A stretch of 64,000 nucleotides of DNA from Allobosea lupini (GTDB lineage: Bacteria; Pseudomonadota; Alphaproteobacteria; Rhizobiales; Beijerinckiaceae), in assembly GCF_900109525.1 (NCBI RefSeq), contig NZ_FOAN01000001.1, forward strand, positions 744,001 to 808,000, given 5' to 3'. Of the stretch, positions 43,170 to 51,540 are shown piece after piece (positions within the stretch are counted from its first letter, which is position 1; each line of letters starts with the position of its first letter). A program made the translations under genes and the position numbers. The notes beneath the pieces were generated by a model, which worked only from the letters and a program-made list of their open reading frames with translations, searched no databases and had not been told where the DNA came from.

Positions 43170-43676
43170 CTACTTCTGCGGGTTCGCCCCTCGCAGCAGT
43201 TCCTGGAGCCGCTTTGCATCCTCCGGTGAAAGCTTCTCGCCGAAAATTACGAACGGCGGAGTAACCGATGCGCCGCTTGCGGCGTCCTTCTTCTTCGCAA
43301 GCAAGACGGTCTTGCCCGACGCCGGCGCAAACTTGATCGTGATCTGGTTTCCCCGCGTCCCGTTGGTTGTCCGCTCGTTCTGGAAAAGTCCGGAAAGCGG
43401 AAACCCTGCAGACTCCCCGGCCGCAGCCTCGATCTTCAGAGTCGACTTGTTCTCTGACGAAGCTGATATGTTGAAGGTAACAGTCGCTTCTGAAACGCCG
43501 AGACCGATCTTTTCCCGATTTCTGTAGTGGTCTCTTACCCGGTGAAGGCTTCGGGCCACATCGAACACAGCATCTTCAAGCGTGATCGAATTCGGGTCAG
43601 CGACCTGTGCTGGCGAGTGCCCGCAACCTGCCAATGGCAGCGCTAGGCCGCCCAAAACGACGATCTTCGGAAACAT
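43170..43676 (-). CDS. Hypothetical lipoprotein on the tRNA-Tyr island
   Basis: 168 residues; lipoprotein signal MFPKIVVLGGLALPLAGCGH with lipobox LAGC at residues 15-18. The mature domain (ITLEDAVFDVARSLHRVRDH; EATVTFNISASSENKSTLKI) looks like a folded beta-rich periplasmic domain that might resemble small trypsin-co-occurring type domains. GC content and codon use are lower than in neighbouring genes, consistent with transfer. The ATG at 43676 places the signal at the N-terminus. Only intact gene of the remnant. Confidence 0.65.
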   Translation of the reverse strand: MFPKIVVLGGLALPLAGCGHSPAQVADPNSITLEDAVFDVARSLHRVRDHYRNREKIGLGVSEATVTFNISASSENKSTLKIEAAAGESAGFPLSGLFQNERTTNGTRGNQITIKFAPASGKTVLLAKKKDAASGASVTPPFVIFGEKLSPEDAKRLQELLRGANPQK

Positions 43677-43920
43677 ATTGCGCCCCCACAGCACAACCTT
43701 AGCGCCTAATTGCAGCACACCTGCAATCTAAACGCAATCGAAGAAATGGAGTACATCGAGGAAGCTACGTCATCGCTTGAGCAAAGCTTTGCTCAATGTA
43801 ACTGCCACGAGAGGCTGCGGAACTGCTGATTCCAGGACCGAAAACGAACGCCTATTCCCGCACCTTGTCATCAGGTGCGGGGAATTCGCCAAAAAAAATG
43901 AGGTAAATCAATGCCCAAAG

Positions 43921-43941
43921 GCAAGGTGGTGGGGGAAGCAG
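43921..43941 (-). repeat. Attachment-site repeat at the tRNA-Tyr 3' end
   Basis: Proximal copy of the 21-bp repeat found at 42417-42437; covers the 3' acceptor strand, CCA and six flanking bases. Confidence 0.75.
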
Positions 43942-44011
43942 GACTCGAACCTGCGAAGGCATAGCCAGCGGATTTACAGTCCGCCCCCTTTGCCGCTCGG
44001 GACATTCCCCC
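43927..44011 (-). tRNA. tRNA-Tyr (anticodon GTA)
   Basis: 85-nt class II tRNA on the minus strand: acceptor GGGGGAA / TTCCCCC, long variable arm, anticodon loop CTGTAAA (GTA), T-arm GGTTCGAGTCC, discriminator A, encoded CCA. A weak TGCC/GGCA hairpin and an eight-T run follow about 15-35 bp downstream. Confidence 0.95.
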
Positions 44012-44113
44012 GCCTTGCCGCAGGCCAACCCGAGAGCTGGCCGCAACCGCCTGTTTCACTTTTGTGAAGGGCGGCAGGCGCGGGCGGACTTATGAGGAGA
44101 GGGCCGCCGCCTG

Positions 44114-44785
44114 TCAACGCCAAAAAGCATTCGCCGACAGCAATCGTCGCGGCGCCCACTCAATCCTGCGGCCAAGCAGCACGATGGCGCCTGCGCCAGT
44201 CCAGCGCAGCAGGCACGAAGGCCTGGAACGGCGTTTTTCCGGCCGCTCGATCGCGTCGGCGAGCTCGGGCGGGGGATGAATCAGGCTGCGCACGCCATGG
44301 CGATGCACCCAGACCGGCAATTCCCCCTGCCGGGCGAACATGGCGATGACCTGCCTGACCAGCTCGCTACGCAGCGCCCGCGAACTGCCGACGGGCCGCG
44401 CCACCACGCAGAAGCGCGCGAATGGATTTGGATGGTCCCCCTCGCCCTCCAGGCAGAAGATGACGCCGCAACGATCCGGCCGCGCCTCGTCCGGCATGGC
44501 GTCGATGCGCCGCCACAGGCAGAACCAGCACCGGCAGATCTCCGGCCGCGTCGCATGGATGCCGCAGCCGTTGCCTGTGTTGTGGCGGCACATGATGCCA
44601 GCCGGCTTGCCGACCTCGGGATCGACGATGTGCAGCACCTCGCAGCAGGCGACGCAGTCGCCGCAATCGCGTCCAGGCACGAGATGGTTGAGCGTCCGGC
44701 CGGAGCGCATCGTGCCGGCCTGCGAACTCTCCGCGATGGCGCGCCTCCCGGGCAGCGACGAACGGCCGAATCTAGCGCGGATCAT
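44114..44785 (-). CDS. YkgJ-like cysteine-cluster protein
   Basis: 223 residues rich in cysteine: CGDCVACCEVLHI near residue 41, MCRHNTGNGCGIHATRPEIC near 65 and RCWFCLW near 85, resembling the CxxCxxxCC zinc/iron-chelating (YkgJ/UPF0153) family. The second half is basic with no assigned domain. The ATG at 44785 overlaps the TGA of the upstream P-loop gene (44782-44785), which supports this start and a functional link. Metal identity and role unknown. Confidence 0.7.
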   Translation of the reverse strand: MIRARFGRSSLPGRRAIAESSQAGTMRSGRTLNHLVPGRDCGDCVACCEVLHIVDPEVGKPAGIMCRHNTGNGCGIHATRPEICRCWFCLWRRIDAMPDEARPDRCGVIFCLEGEGDHPNPFARFCVVARPVGSSRALRSELVRQVIAMFARQGELPVWVHRHGVRSLIHPPPELADAIERPEKRRSRPSCLLRWTGAGAIVLLGRRIEWAPRRLLSANAFWR

Positions 44786-45354
44786 GACCTGTCGGAAGCG
44801 AGACCTCGGGCCCGCTCCAGCACGAAGGCGGCGCGCGTCTCGACATCGGCGCGCGGCAGTTCGACCAGCTCATAGCCATGGTCGCGATAGGCCGCCGTGA
44901 CCGCCTCATGGGTGCGCTCGGCCTCGGCAAAGTCCTGCTTGCGCTCGGCATCCTGCGCGTAGATCTCGCGCCAGGGCGGTGCGACGAAGACAATGCGGGC
45001 GTAGCGGAAGGCACGGGCCGCGCGCTCGACATGCTCCGGCACCGGCAGCCCGCACAGCCGCAGATAGCCAATGCTGTCGGGCACGCCGCGATCGAAGAAG
45101 ACCGGAGCCATCCCCGCCTGCGCTTCGGCATGGGAGCGCAGGTCGAAATTCAGCATCAGCTCGGCGAACAAGGCCCGGTCGCGCCAGGGCAAGGCCGGCC
45201 CATCGATGGCAAGCTGGTCGCGGATGATCGCCCGCCCGGCTTCAGGGGCGATCATGTGGCCTGCCGCAGCCAGCGCCGTCAGCAGAGTGGTCTTGCCGGC
45301 CCCCGGCCCGCCGGTCAGGACAAACAGGCGTCGATCCGTCTTCGTCATCGGCAT
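44782..45354 (-). CDS. AAA_28-type P-loop NTPase
   Basis: 190-residue predicted ATPase/kinase: RLFVLTGGPGAGKTTLLTAL (Walker A, near residue 10), FFDRGVPDSIGYLRLCG near 86 (Walker B-like Asp), and RIVFVAPPWREIYAQDAERK near 118. The family includes bacterial NTPases of unknown substrate related to dephospho-CoA and nucleoside kinases. ATG at 45354 or 45348. Translationally coupled to the cysteine-cluster gene; divergent from rlmB. Confidence 0.78.
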   Translation of the reverse strand: MPMTKTDRRLFVLTGGPGAGKTTLLTALAAAGHMIAPEAGRAIIRDQLAIDGPALPWRDRALFAELMLNFDLRSHAEAQAGMAPVFFDRGVPDSIGYLRLCGLPVPEHVERAARAFRYARIVFVAPPWREIYAQDAERKQDFAEAERTHEAVTAAYRDHGYELVELPRADVETRAAFVLERARGLASDRS

Positions 45355-45455
45355 TGTTCCCCGTACATGAATGCGTTGAAAATCCCGCCTCCCCGCCTTC
45401 GGGCTGGCCAAGCCGGCCGCGCCATGGCAGGGCATGGCGTCACCTTTCCGGAGCC

Positions 45456-46244
45456 ATGATGTCCGCCCCGCCCCGCCCCCGTTTCCAGAATCGCCGCGGC
45501 CGTCCGGACCGGGACGGCCCGCCGCCGCACCGGCCCGGCGAGATCGACGAGGCGATCCTCTATGGCGCCCATCCCGTGATCGAGGCGCTGCGCAACCCGC
45601 GCCGACGCTTCCGCAAGCTGCTCGCCACCGAGAATGCACTGAAGCGCCTGAGCGAGGAGATCGGCGAATTGCCGATCCAGCCGGAAATGGTCCGGCCGTC
45701 GCAGATCGACCGGCTGTTGACGCCCGACGCGGTGCATCAGGGGCTCTATCTCGTCTGCGATCCCCTGCCCTCGCCCGATCTGGGTAGCCTGCCGGACGAT
45801 GCGATCGTCCTGGCGCTCGACCAGATCACCGACCCGCATAATGTCGGGGCGATCCTGCGCTCGGCCGCTGCCTTCGCGGTCGCCGCAGTGATCGTCACGA
45901 TCCGCCATTCGCCGGCGGCGACGGGCGTGCTGGCGAAATCGGCCTCCGGCGCCCTGGAGCATGTGCCGCTGGTCGCGGTGAAGAATCTGGGGGATGCGCT
46001 CGACAAGCTGGGCGAGCGCGGTTTCCTGCGGCTCGGCTTCGATTCGGAAGGGGAGATCTCGCTCGACGAGGTCCCGCTGCGCCGTCCCCTGGTACTGGTG
46101 ATGGGCGCCGAGGGCAAAGGCCTGCGCCAGCGCTCGCGCGAGCTTTGCGACCATCTCGCCCGGCTCGACATGCCCGGCGCGATCAAGAGCCTCAACGTCT
46201 CGAACGCGACCGCGATCGCACTCTACGCCGCGACACGGCGCTAG
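45456..46244 (+). CDS. rlmB: 23S rRNA (guanosine(2251)-2'-O)-methyltransferase RlmB (TrmH/SpoU family)
   Basis: SPOUT methyltransferase, 262 residues. Basic Arg-rich N-terminus, substrate-binding domain from about residue 30 (ILYGAHPVIEALRNPRRRF), then the SPOUT motifs ALDQITDPHNVGAILRSAAA near 122, LVMGAEGKGLRQRSRELC near 217, and SLNVSNATAIALY near 245. Location beside tRNA-Tyr is conserved in Rhizobiales as far as I recall. ATG 45456 after CCGGAG. Confidence 0.92.
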   Translation: MMSAPPRPRFQNRRGRPDRDGPPPHRPGEIDEAILYGAHPVIEALRNPRRRFRKLLATENALKRLSEEIGELPIQPEMVRPSQIDRLLTPDAVHQGLYLVCDPLPSPDLGSLPDDAIVLALDQITDPHNVGAILRSAAAFAVAAVIVTIRHSPAATGVLAKSASGALEHVPLVAVKNLGDALDKLGERGFLRLGFDSEGEISLDEVPLRRPLVLVMGAEGKGLRQRSRELCDHLARLDMPGAIKSLNVSNATAIALYAATRR

Positions 46245-46270
46245 AGCCGGATTCGTCTCTCAATTTGAAT

Positions 46271-46313
46271 TAGAGCATTGGACCGAAACGTTGAAACCAC
46301 TTTTCGGACCAAT
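46271..46313. repeat. Intergenic inverted repeat (AGAGCATTGGACCGAAA type)
   Basis: ATTGGACCGAAA (46277-46288) and TTTCGGACCAAT (46302-46313) pair with one central mismatch; the leading TAGAGC resembles the start of the repeat at 54863. Located between convergent rlmB and a secreted-protein gene. Confidence 0.6.
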
Positions 46314-46339
46314 CGGCTGCGACGCCGTTGATCCGCCCC

Positions 46340-46765
46340 TCAGCGCCGCGCCACGCGGCCGTCGCTGCTGAAGCGCATGACCCGGACCACCGGCTGCCCC
46401 TGCCGCGTCTCGATCCGATACAGCAACGGATCGGCCGCCGGGGGACGTGCGATGCCGATCGCGACGGGAATCGAGCGCTCCTTGTCCGGGGGCGGCTCGC
46501 TTGCCTCCGGCAGTACGACCACGACCCGCTGATCGCCGGATCCGCCGTAGAAGCCGGGATAGCCGGCGCCGTAGACGCCCACGCGGCCGCGACGGCCGTA
46601 GCTGGACTTCGCGACCGGCCGCATCGGTGAAAGGCGCGGCGCCGGAGCGGAAAATCCGCCACTGACCGGCACTGCGCCGAAACCTGGAGCAGCCACGGCC
46701 GAAGACGCGGCGACGCATAGTCCCGCGAGCACGATACCCAGAGGAATTCCGGAGCGAACTTTCAT
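46340..46765 (-). CDS. Hypothetical secreted protein
   Basis: 141 residues; signal peptide MKVRSGIPLGIVLAGLCVAA...AVA. The mature part has a Gly/Ala/Pro/Tyr-rich segment (YGRRGRVGVYGAGYPGFYGG) then RVVVVLPEA and a C-terminal beta-like region ending RVMRFSSDGRVARR. No domain recognised. GGGGAGG precedes ATG 46765. Confidence 0.65.
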   Translation of the reverse strand: MKVRSGIPLGIVLAGLCVAASSAVAAPGFGAVPVSGGFSAPAPRLSPMRPVAKSSYGRRGRVGVYGAGYPGFYGGSGDQRVVVVLPEASEPPPDKERSIPVAIGIARPPAADPLLYRIETRQGQPVVRVMRFSSDGRVARR

Positions 46766-47107
46766 CGCCACCTCCCCTTCCTGCGTTCACCGCCGACACG
46801 GGGCGACATGGTTAGCGAAAGGTTAGCGGCTTGCGCCCGGCAAGGCGAGTCATGATCGGGTGGGAGCCGAGCCGCCCGTGCCGAATGCTCAATCCTTCGT
46901 CTTACGCCTTTCGGTGCAAGACCAAGTGCTCGGTTGAAGATTGCCAGGGGTGGACGCATTCCTAGCCGATCAAACTTGGCTTTTCAAAGGCCTTTTGTCC
47001 TGAGTCGGCGTTGGCGCCGACTCCAAGCGAAGAACCGCCTGAAAGGCGGCACGAGGGCGCAGCAGATGGTCTGTAGCGCCTGGGGGAACGAAAAACGGGA
47101 GCGCTTC
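46766..47107. other. Upstream/leader region of the MHS transporter
   Basis: 342 bp between divergent genes. Includes two consecutive hairpins: GAGTCGGCG/CGCCGACTC (47002-47023, 9-bp perfect stem, loop TTGG) and CCGCCT/AGGCGG (47035-47049), about 60 bp before the ATG. No small ORF stands out. Confidence 0.5.
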
Positions 47108-48778
47108 ATGAGCATGGCACACGCATCGGCGGCCGCAGGGCCACGGCCGATGAGCAGGGAGGAGAAGAAGGTCATTCTGGCCTCCTCGCTGGGCACGGTC
47201 TTCGAATGGTACGATTTCTACCTCTACGGTTCGCTCGCCGTGATGATCGGCGCGCATTTCTTCTCGGCCTTCGATGCCAACACGCGCGCCATCTTCGCTC
47301 TGCTCGCCTTCGCCGCCGGCTTCCTCGTGCGCCCGTTCGGCGCGCTGTTCTTCGGCCGGCTCGGTGACCTGATCGGCCGCAAATACACCTTCCTCGTCAC
47401 CATCCTGATCATGGGCGCCTCGACCTTCCTGGTCGGCCTGCTTCCGAGCTACAACAGCATCGGCTGGATCGCGCCGGTGATCCTGATCGCGCTGCGCATG
47501 CTGCAGGGCCTGGCGCTGGGCGGCGAATATGGCGGCGCGGCGGTCTATGTCGCCGAGCACGCTCCCCCGGGGCGGCGCGGCTTCTATACCTCCTTCATCC
47601 AGACCACGGCGACGCTCGGCCTGCTGCTGTCGCTGATCGTCATCCTGGGCATCCGCACCACCATGGGCGAGGCCGAGTTCGCCGCCTGGGGCTGGCGCAT
47701 TCCGTTCCTCGCCTCGATCCTGCTGCTCGCGATCTCGGTCTACATCCGGCTCCAGATGCAGGAATCGCCGGCCTTCCAGAAGATGAAGGAAGAAGGCACG
47801 GGGTCGAAGGCGCCGCTGTCTGAGGCCTTCGGCCAGTGGAAGAACGCCAAGATCGCGCTGCTCGCGCTGTTCGGCCTCACCGCCGGCCAGGCTGTCGTCT
47901 GGTACACCGGCCAGTTCTACGCCCTGTTCTTCATCCAGAGCATCCTCAAGGTCGATCTCTACACGGCCAACGTGCTGATCGCCTGGTCGCTGATCATCGG
48001 CACCGCCGGCTTCGTCATCTTCGGCTCGCTGTCCGACAGGATCGGCCGCAAGCCGATCATCCTGGCCGGCTGCCTGATCGCGGCGCTGACCTATTTCCCG
48101 CTGTTCGGCGCGCTGACCAAGGCGGCGAACCCGGGCCTCGCCGCAGCGCATGAGAACGTCAAGGTCCAGGTCGTCGCCGATCCCGCCACCTGCGGCTCGG
48201 TCTTCGATCCGGTCGGCGTGCGCACCTTCACCCAGCCTTGCGACATCGCTCGCCGCACGCTGGCCACGCAGGCGATCGTCTACACCCAGGCCCCGGCCCC
48301 GGCCGGCACGCCTGCCAAGGTTACGGTCAACGGCAAGGACCTGGCGATCGATGCGACCTTCGCAGCGAACCTCGCCAAGGAGGCGGTCGCGGCCGGCTAC
48401 CCGGCTGCAGGCGACGCCCGCATCGTCAAGACCGGCTTCCTGAGTGCCCTGTTCGGCGCGCAGTCGCTGACGGTCATCGCGATCCTGACCGTGCTCGTCA
48501 TCTATGTGACGATGGTCTACGGCCCGATCGCGGCGGCGCTGGTCGAGCTCTTCCCGACCCGCATCCGCTACACCGGCATGTCGCTGCCCTACCATATCGG
48601 CAATGGCTGGTTCGGCGGCCTCCTCCCGGCGACCTCGTTCGCCATGGTGGCCGGCACCGGCGACATCTACTACGGCCTCTGGTACCCGATCGTGATCGCG
48701 ATGATGACCTTCGTCATCGGCATGCTCTTCGTGCCCGAGACCAAGGATCGCGACATCCTGACACACGACAACGACTGA
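47108..48778 (+). CDS. MHS-family (metabolite:H+ symporter) MFS transporter
   Basis: 556 residues, longer than typical ~430-450-residue MHS members such as ShiA or ProP. N-half landmarks: SSLGTVFEWYDFYLYGSLAV near residue 29, GRLGDLIGRKYTFL near 92, RMLQGLALGGEYGGAAVYVA near 131. The extra length is a ~110-residue soluble insertion (residues ~345-455, two cysteines) between helices of the C-terminal half, before SLTVIAILTVLVIYVTM. Substrate is probably a carboxylate or betaine-type compound, undetermined. ATG 47108 with CGGGAGC upstream; strong terminator follows. Confidence 0.85.
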   Translation: MSMAHASAAAGPRPMSREEKKVILASSLGTVFEWYDFYLYGSLAVMIGAHFFSAFDANTRAIFALLAFAAGFLVRPFGALFFGRLGDLIGRKYTFLVTILIMGASTFLVGLLPSYNSIGWIAPVILIALRMLQGLALGGEYGGAAVYVAEHAPPGRRGFYTSFIQTTATLGLLLSLIVILGIRTTMGEAEFAAWGWRIPFLASILLLAISVYIRLQMQESPAFQKMKEEGTGSKAPLSEAFGQWKNAKIALLALFGLTAGQAVVWYTGQFYALFFIQSILKVDLYTANVLIAWSLIIGTAGFVIFGSLSDRIGRKPIILAGCLIAALTYFPLFGALTKAANPGLAAAHENVKVQVVADPATCGSVFDPVGVRTFTQPCDIARRTLATQAIVYTQAPAPAGTPAKVTVNGKDLAIDATFAANLAKEAVAAGYPAAGDARIVKTGFLSALFGAQSLTVIAILTVLVIYVTMVYGPIAAALVELFPTRIRYTGMSLPYHIGNGWFGGLLPATSFAMVAGTGDIYYGLWYPIVIAMMTFVIGMLFVPETKDRDILTHDND

Positions 48779-48811
48779 TCCCCCAAGCCGGGATCGGCCA
48801 CCCGACCTTTG

Positions 48812-48838
48812 AACCCCGCCCGCGAGGGCGGGGTTTTT
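48812..48838 (+). terminator. Rho-independent terminator of the MHS transporter
   Basis: Stem CCCCGCCC (48814-48821) / GGGCGGGG (48826-48833), loop GCGA, then TTTTT. Confidence 0.9.
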
Positions 48839-49191
48839 CGTTGGACAGCGCGAGCCGAGTGATCATCCTGGATGGGCGGCAAGCGCTGCATCGATCGATC
48901 TGGAACCGGATACTTCCAGCTGCCCTAACTGGAGGATCCCGATATCGAAAACCCGCCGCATCAAGTCGAATCGAATTCTTCGAGCCCGTCGTGAATCAAC
49001 ATAGAGCAAAGCGACTGTTGTCGAGCACCTGAATATCGGCGGCTCATTGCTCAACGCAAGATGAGCTTGCCACGGCAGACCGTCACAATCTGATATTAAC
49101 TCGCTTGGGCTAGCTTCTGCTGTCGCGAGGCAGGGTGGGAGCGCTTGATCATGCCTGAAACCGAATCCGGGCATCGTTGACGACGATCGCG
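48839..49191. other. 353-bp intergenic region before the diguanylate cyclase
   Basis: More AT-rich than the surroundings (48950-49110). No gene, RNA or strong palindrome seen; a minus-strand frame at 48863-49174 has no recognisable features. Confidence 0.4.
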
Positions 49192-50361
49192 ATGGACCTT
49201 GCGACCCTCTGGTACCTGACGATCGGAACGCTGCTCGTCGCAGCGGCCATGACCCTGTGGGAGCGGCAGGCGCACGCCCGGCGATCGCGGGAACTCGGCA
49301 TCTGGACGGCTGCCTATGTCGTCTTCGCCCTGGGCTGCCTCCTCGCCATGTCCCGGACCCTGCTGCCCGGTGTGTCCGGCCCCGCGCTAACCAATGTTGT
49401 CATGCTCCTCGGCTACCTTCTGGTCCTGCACGGGGTTCTGCTGCTCGATGGCCGATCCCTGCGGCCCGCTCTCGCCGCGGGCTTCCTCGTCGCGATCGGC
49501 GCGGCATGGTTCACCGCCGGCGCCGGCTGGGCGAGCCTGCTCTGGAACCATGCAAGCGCATTCCCCATCGCTGTTCTGTCTGCCCTGACCGCCCTCGCCT
49601 TGTTCCGCAGTCCGATGGCGCAGGGATTGCGCTCCCGTCCGCTTGCGGTCGTCGTCTTCGCCTGTCACGGGCTGACCTATGCGGTCCGCAGCTTCGTCGT
49701 GCCGGTCCTCGTCTCGGCTCACGGCGACAGCGTTCTGCCCATCGTTGCCAAGCTGACGATGTACGAGGCCGTGCTGTTCACGATGACGATGCCCATGTCC
49801 CTGATCGCCCTCGTGCGCGAGGAGGACCGGGCCCGGCTCCTGAAGAATGTGCGCACCGACTTTCTGACCGGCCTCAACAACCGGCAAGGCTTCTTCGAGC
49901 TCGGTCCCGAGTGTTTGCGCCGCGATGGCGAGAAGGCGTCGCATGCACTGCTCGCCTTCGATCTCGACCACTTCAAGGCGATCAACGACACCCATGGGCA
50001 CGATGTCGGCGATCAGGTGCTGAAGCTGTTCGCCGGAATCGCACGAGACGCGGCGGGCCACAAGGCCGTTTGTGCCCGACTCGGCGGCGAGGAGTTCGCG
50101 CTGCTGCTGCCAGGCGCAAGCGTCGACGAAGCCCGAAAGATCGCAGAGGCCATCACCTGGCGCTTCACGGAGGCGGCGGCGCGCAGCGACGGTCTCGCCA
50201 TGGCCGCCACTGTCAGCGTCGGGCTGGTGGAGACGATCGCCGATCGGGTCGACCTCTCCGAGCTGCTGGCCGCCGCTGACCGCGCCCTCTACAAGGCCAA
50301 GCTGCTCGGGCGCAACCGCATCGAGCTTGCGGAACCCGTGAGGATCGCAGCCGCCGCGTGA
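49192..50361 (+). CDS. Membrane-anchored diguanylate cyclase (GGDEF)
   Basis: 389 residues. The first ~200 contain six to seven membrane helices (for example LWYLTIGTLLVAAAMTLWE) and act as a sensor of unknown signal. The GGDEF domain starts near 222 with RTDFLTGLNNRQGFFELG; DLDHFKAINDTHGHDVGDQV near 262 binds metal and GTP; the active-site motif is LGGEEFALLLPG near 297. No RxxD inhibitory site is seen five residues before GGEEF, so product inhibition may be absent. It should make c-di-GMP from GTP. Start ATG 49192, or TTG 49177. Confidence 0.9.
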   Translation: MDLATLWYLTIGTLLVAAAMTLWERQAHARRSRELGIWTAAYVVFALGCLLAMSRTLLPGVSGPALTNVVMLLGYLLVLHGVLLLDGRSLRPALAAGFLVAIGAAWFTAGAGWASLLWNHASAFPIAVLSALTALALFRSPMAQGLRSRPLAVVVFACHGLTYAVRSFVVPVLVSAHGDSVLPIVAKLTMYEAVLFTMTMPMSLIALVREEDRARLLKNVRTDFLTGLNNRQGFFELGPECLRRDGEKASHALLAFDLDHFKAINDTHGHDVGDQVLKLFAGIARDAAGHKAVCARLGGEEFALLLPGASVDEARKIAEAITWRFTEAAARSDGLAMAATVSVGLVETIADRVDLSELLAAADRALYKAKLLGRNRIELAEPVRIAAAA

Positions 50362-50404
50362 GCCTCAGAAACGCTCCGCGAGCCCCTCGGACGTCACGCT
50401 GCCA

Positions 50405-51112
50405 TCACACCGGCAGCACCGTGACCGGCGTTCCCAGCGCGACGCGGGCGTAAAGGTGGATGATGTCCTGGTTGATCATCCGGATGCAGCCCGAGGAGAC
50501 ATTGGTACCGACGGTATAGGGCTCGGTCGTGCCGTGGATGCGGTAGCCGAGATCGCGCCCCTCGCCGAAGAGATAGAGGGTGCGGGCTCCGAGCGGGCTC
50601 TTCGGCCCGCCGCGGACGCCGGGGCCGCGCGACGTCGGTTCGAGCTGGGCCCTGATCTGCGGGTCGCGATCGATCATCTCCTGCGGCGGCACCCAGTCGG
50701 GCCAGTCGCGCTTCATGTTGATCTTCGCCTGGCCCGTCCAGCCGAAGCCCTCACGGCCGACGCCGACGCCATAGCGCGTCGCGACGCCCTGCGATTCGAC
50801 GAAATAGAGATGGTAGGAGCCGGGATCGACGACGATCGAGCCCGGCGGCTCCGGCCGGCGGAACTCGACCGTCTGGCGCAGATAACGCGGCTCGATGCTC
50901 TGGTAGTCGATCGCCGGTACCGCAAAGCGCTCGCCCGGATATTCCACATAGACTTGCGCATAATTCGGGCGTGCCAGCGTGCGCGTCAGGCTGGGTCCTC
51001 TCGGAGCGGCGATCTCCGGCAGCGCCACGATGCTGCCCCCTCCGCCGCAGCCGGCGAGACCGGGGGCAAGGAGCGACAGGGACGACATGGTAAAGGATCG
51101 GCGGCTCAGCAT
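50405..51112 (-). CDS. L,D-transpeptidase (YkuD) lipoprotein
   Basis: 235 residues; lipoprotein-type signal (SSLSLLAPGLAGCGGGG, lipobox LAGC). The YkuD domain covers residues ~90-235 with the catalytic motif IHGTTEPYTVGTNVSSGCIR (His, Ser, Gly-Cys-x-Arg) near 193-212. It forms 3-3 cross-links in peptidoglycan or attaches proteins to it; in Rhizobiales many paralogues of this DPQIRAQL-containing type exist. ATG 51112. Monocistronic, convergent with the GGDEF gene. Confidence 0.9.
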   Translation of the reverse strand: MLSRRSFTMSSLSLLAPGLAGCGGGGSIVALPEIAAPRGPSLTRTLARPNYAQVYVEYPGERFAVPAIDYQSIEPRYLRQTVEFRRPEPPGSIVVDPGSYHLYFVESQGVATRYGVGVGREGFGWTGQAKINMKRDWPDWVPPQEMIDRDPQIRAQLEPTSRGPGVRGGPKSPLGARTLYLFGEGRDLGYRIHGTTEPYTVGTNVSSGCIRMINQDIIHLYARVALGTPVTVLPV

Positions 51113-51393
51113 GGGCACATCTCAGACAAGGCTTTTGCAAAAGCATCGACTTAGATGGTTACGAGCCGGTGAATGCCGGGGCGTGAGTTTCCGCCGCGCT
51201 TGAGAATCGCCTCTCGGCGTCCCTTGAGGGCGTGGTCTCTGGAGCGGTCGCCGATGGCGGGGGCGTACGTCGGGCCGAGAGCGGTGCCACCGCGAACATG
51301 GCCTTGGGGGATGCGCCGGCGATCGTGGCGGAGCCGGCCAGCTCACCGCCGGCCTTGCCCTCGCCTCCCCGGCCTGATACCGCAGCGCACAGG

Positions 51394-51468
51394 GCCGGCG
51401 TAGCACAGCGGTAGTGCAGCGGTTTTGTAAACCGAAGGTCGGGAGTTCGATCCTCTCCGCCGGCACCA
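51394..51468 (+). tRNA. tRNA-Thr (anticodon TGT)
   Basis: Acceptor GCCGGCG / CGCCGGC, D-arm GCACAGCGGTAGTGC, anticodon loop TTTGTAA (TGT), T-arm GGGAGTTCGATCCTCTC-type stem, discriminator A and encoded CCA. Confidence 0.95.
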
Positions 51469-51540
51469 TCCGACTTCGGTGGCCTGTCGCTTGCTTGCCA
51501 TGCCGCCGCGACGACGAGGACGACCGGAGCCCACCGAGCG

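Larger units (their letters stand above)
42417..43941. mobile_element. Prophage/integrative-element remnant in tRNA-Tyr (about 1.5 kb)
   Basis: Bounded by 21-bp direct repeats of the tRNA-Tyr 3' end. Interior base composition is visibly lower in GC than the flanks (for example 42740-42880). Contents: two truncated phage-type genes, an operator-like palindrome and a lipoprotein gene. No integrase, recombinase or transposase is left, so it is a decayed element. Confidence 0.7.

Noticed and set aside
42827-43219. 131-codon minus-strand frame inside the tRNA-Tyr island
   Set aside because: No recognisable family and overlaps the lipoprotein gene end; composition looks random.
46970-48766. A 598-codon minus-strand frame opposite the MHS transporter
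   Set aside because: Shadow frame; Arg/Glu/Asp-rich composition and no domains, while the plus strand has a clear transporter.
48863-49174. 104-codon minus-strand frame upstream of the GGDEF gene
   Set aside because: No ribosome site, signal peptide, domain or context support.
50083-50120. Allosteric I-site in the diguanylate cyclase
   Set aside because: No R-x-x-D five residues before GGEEF.
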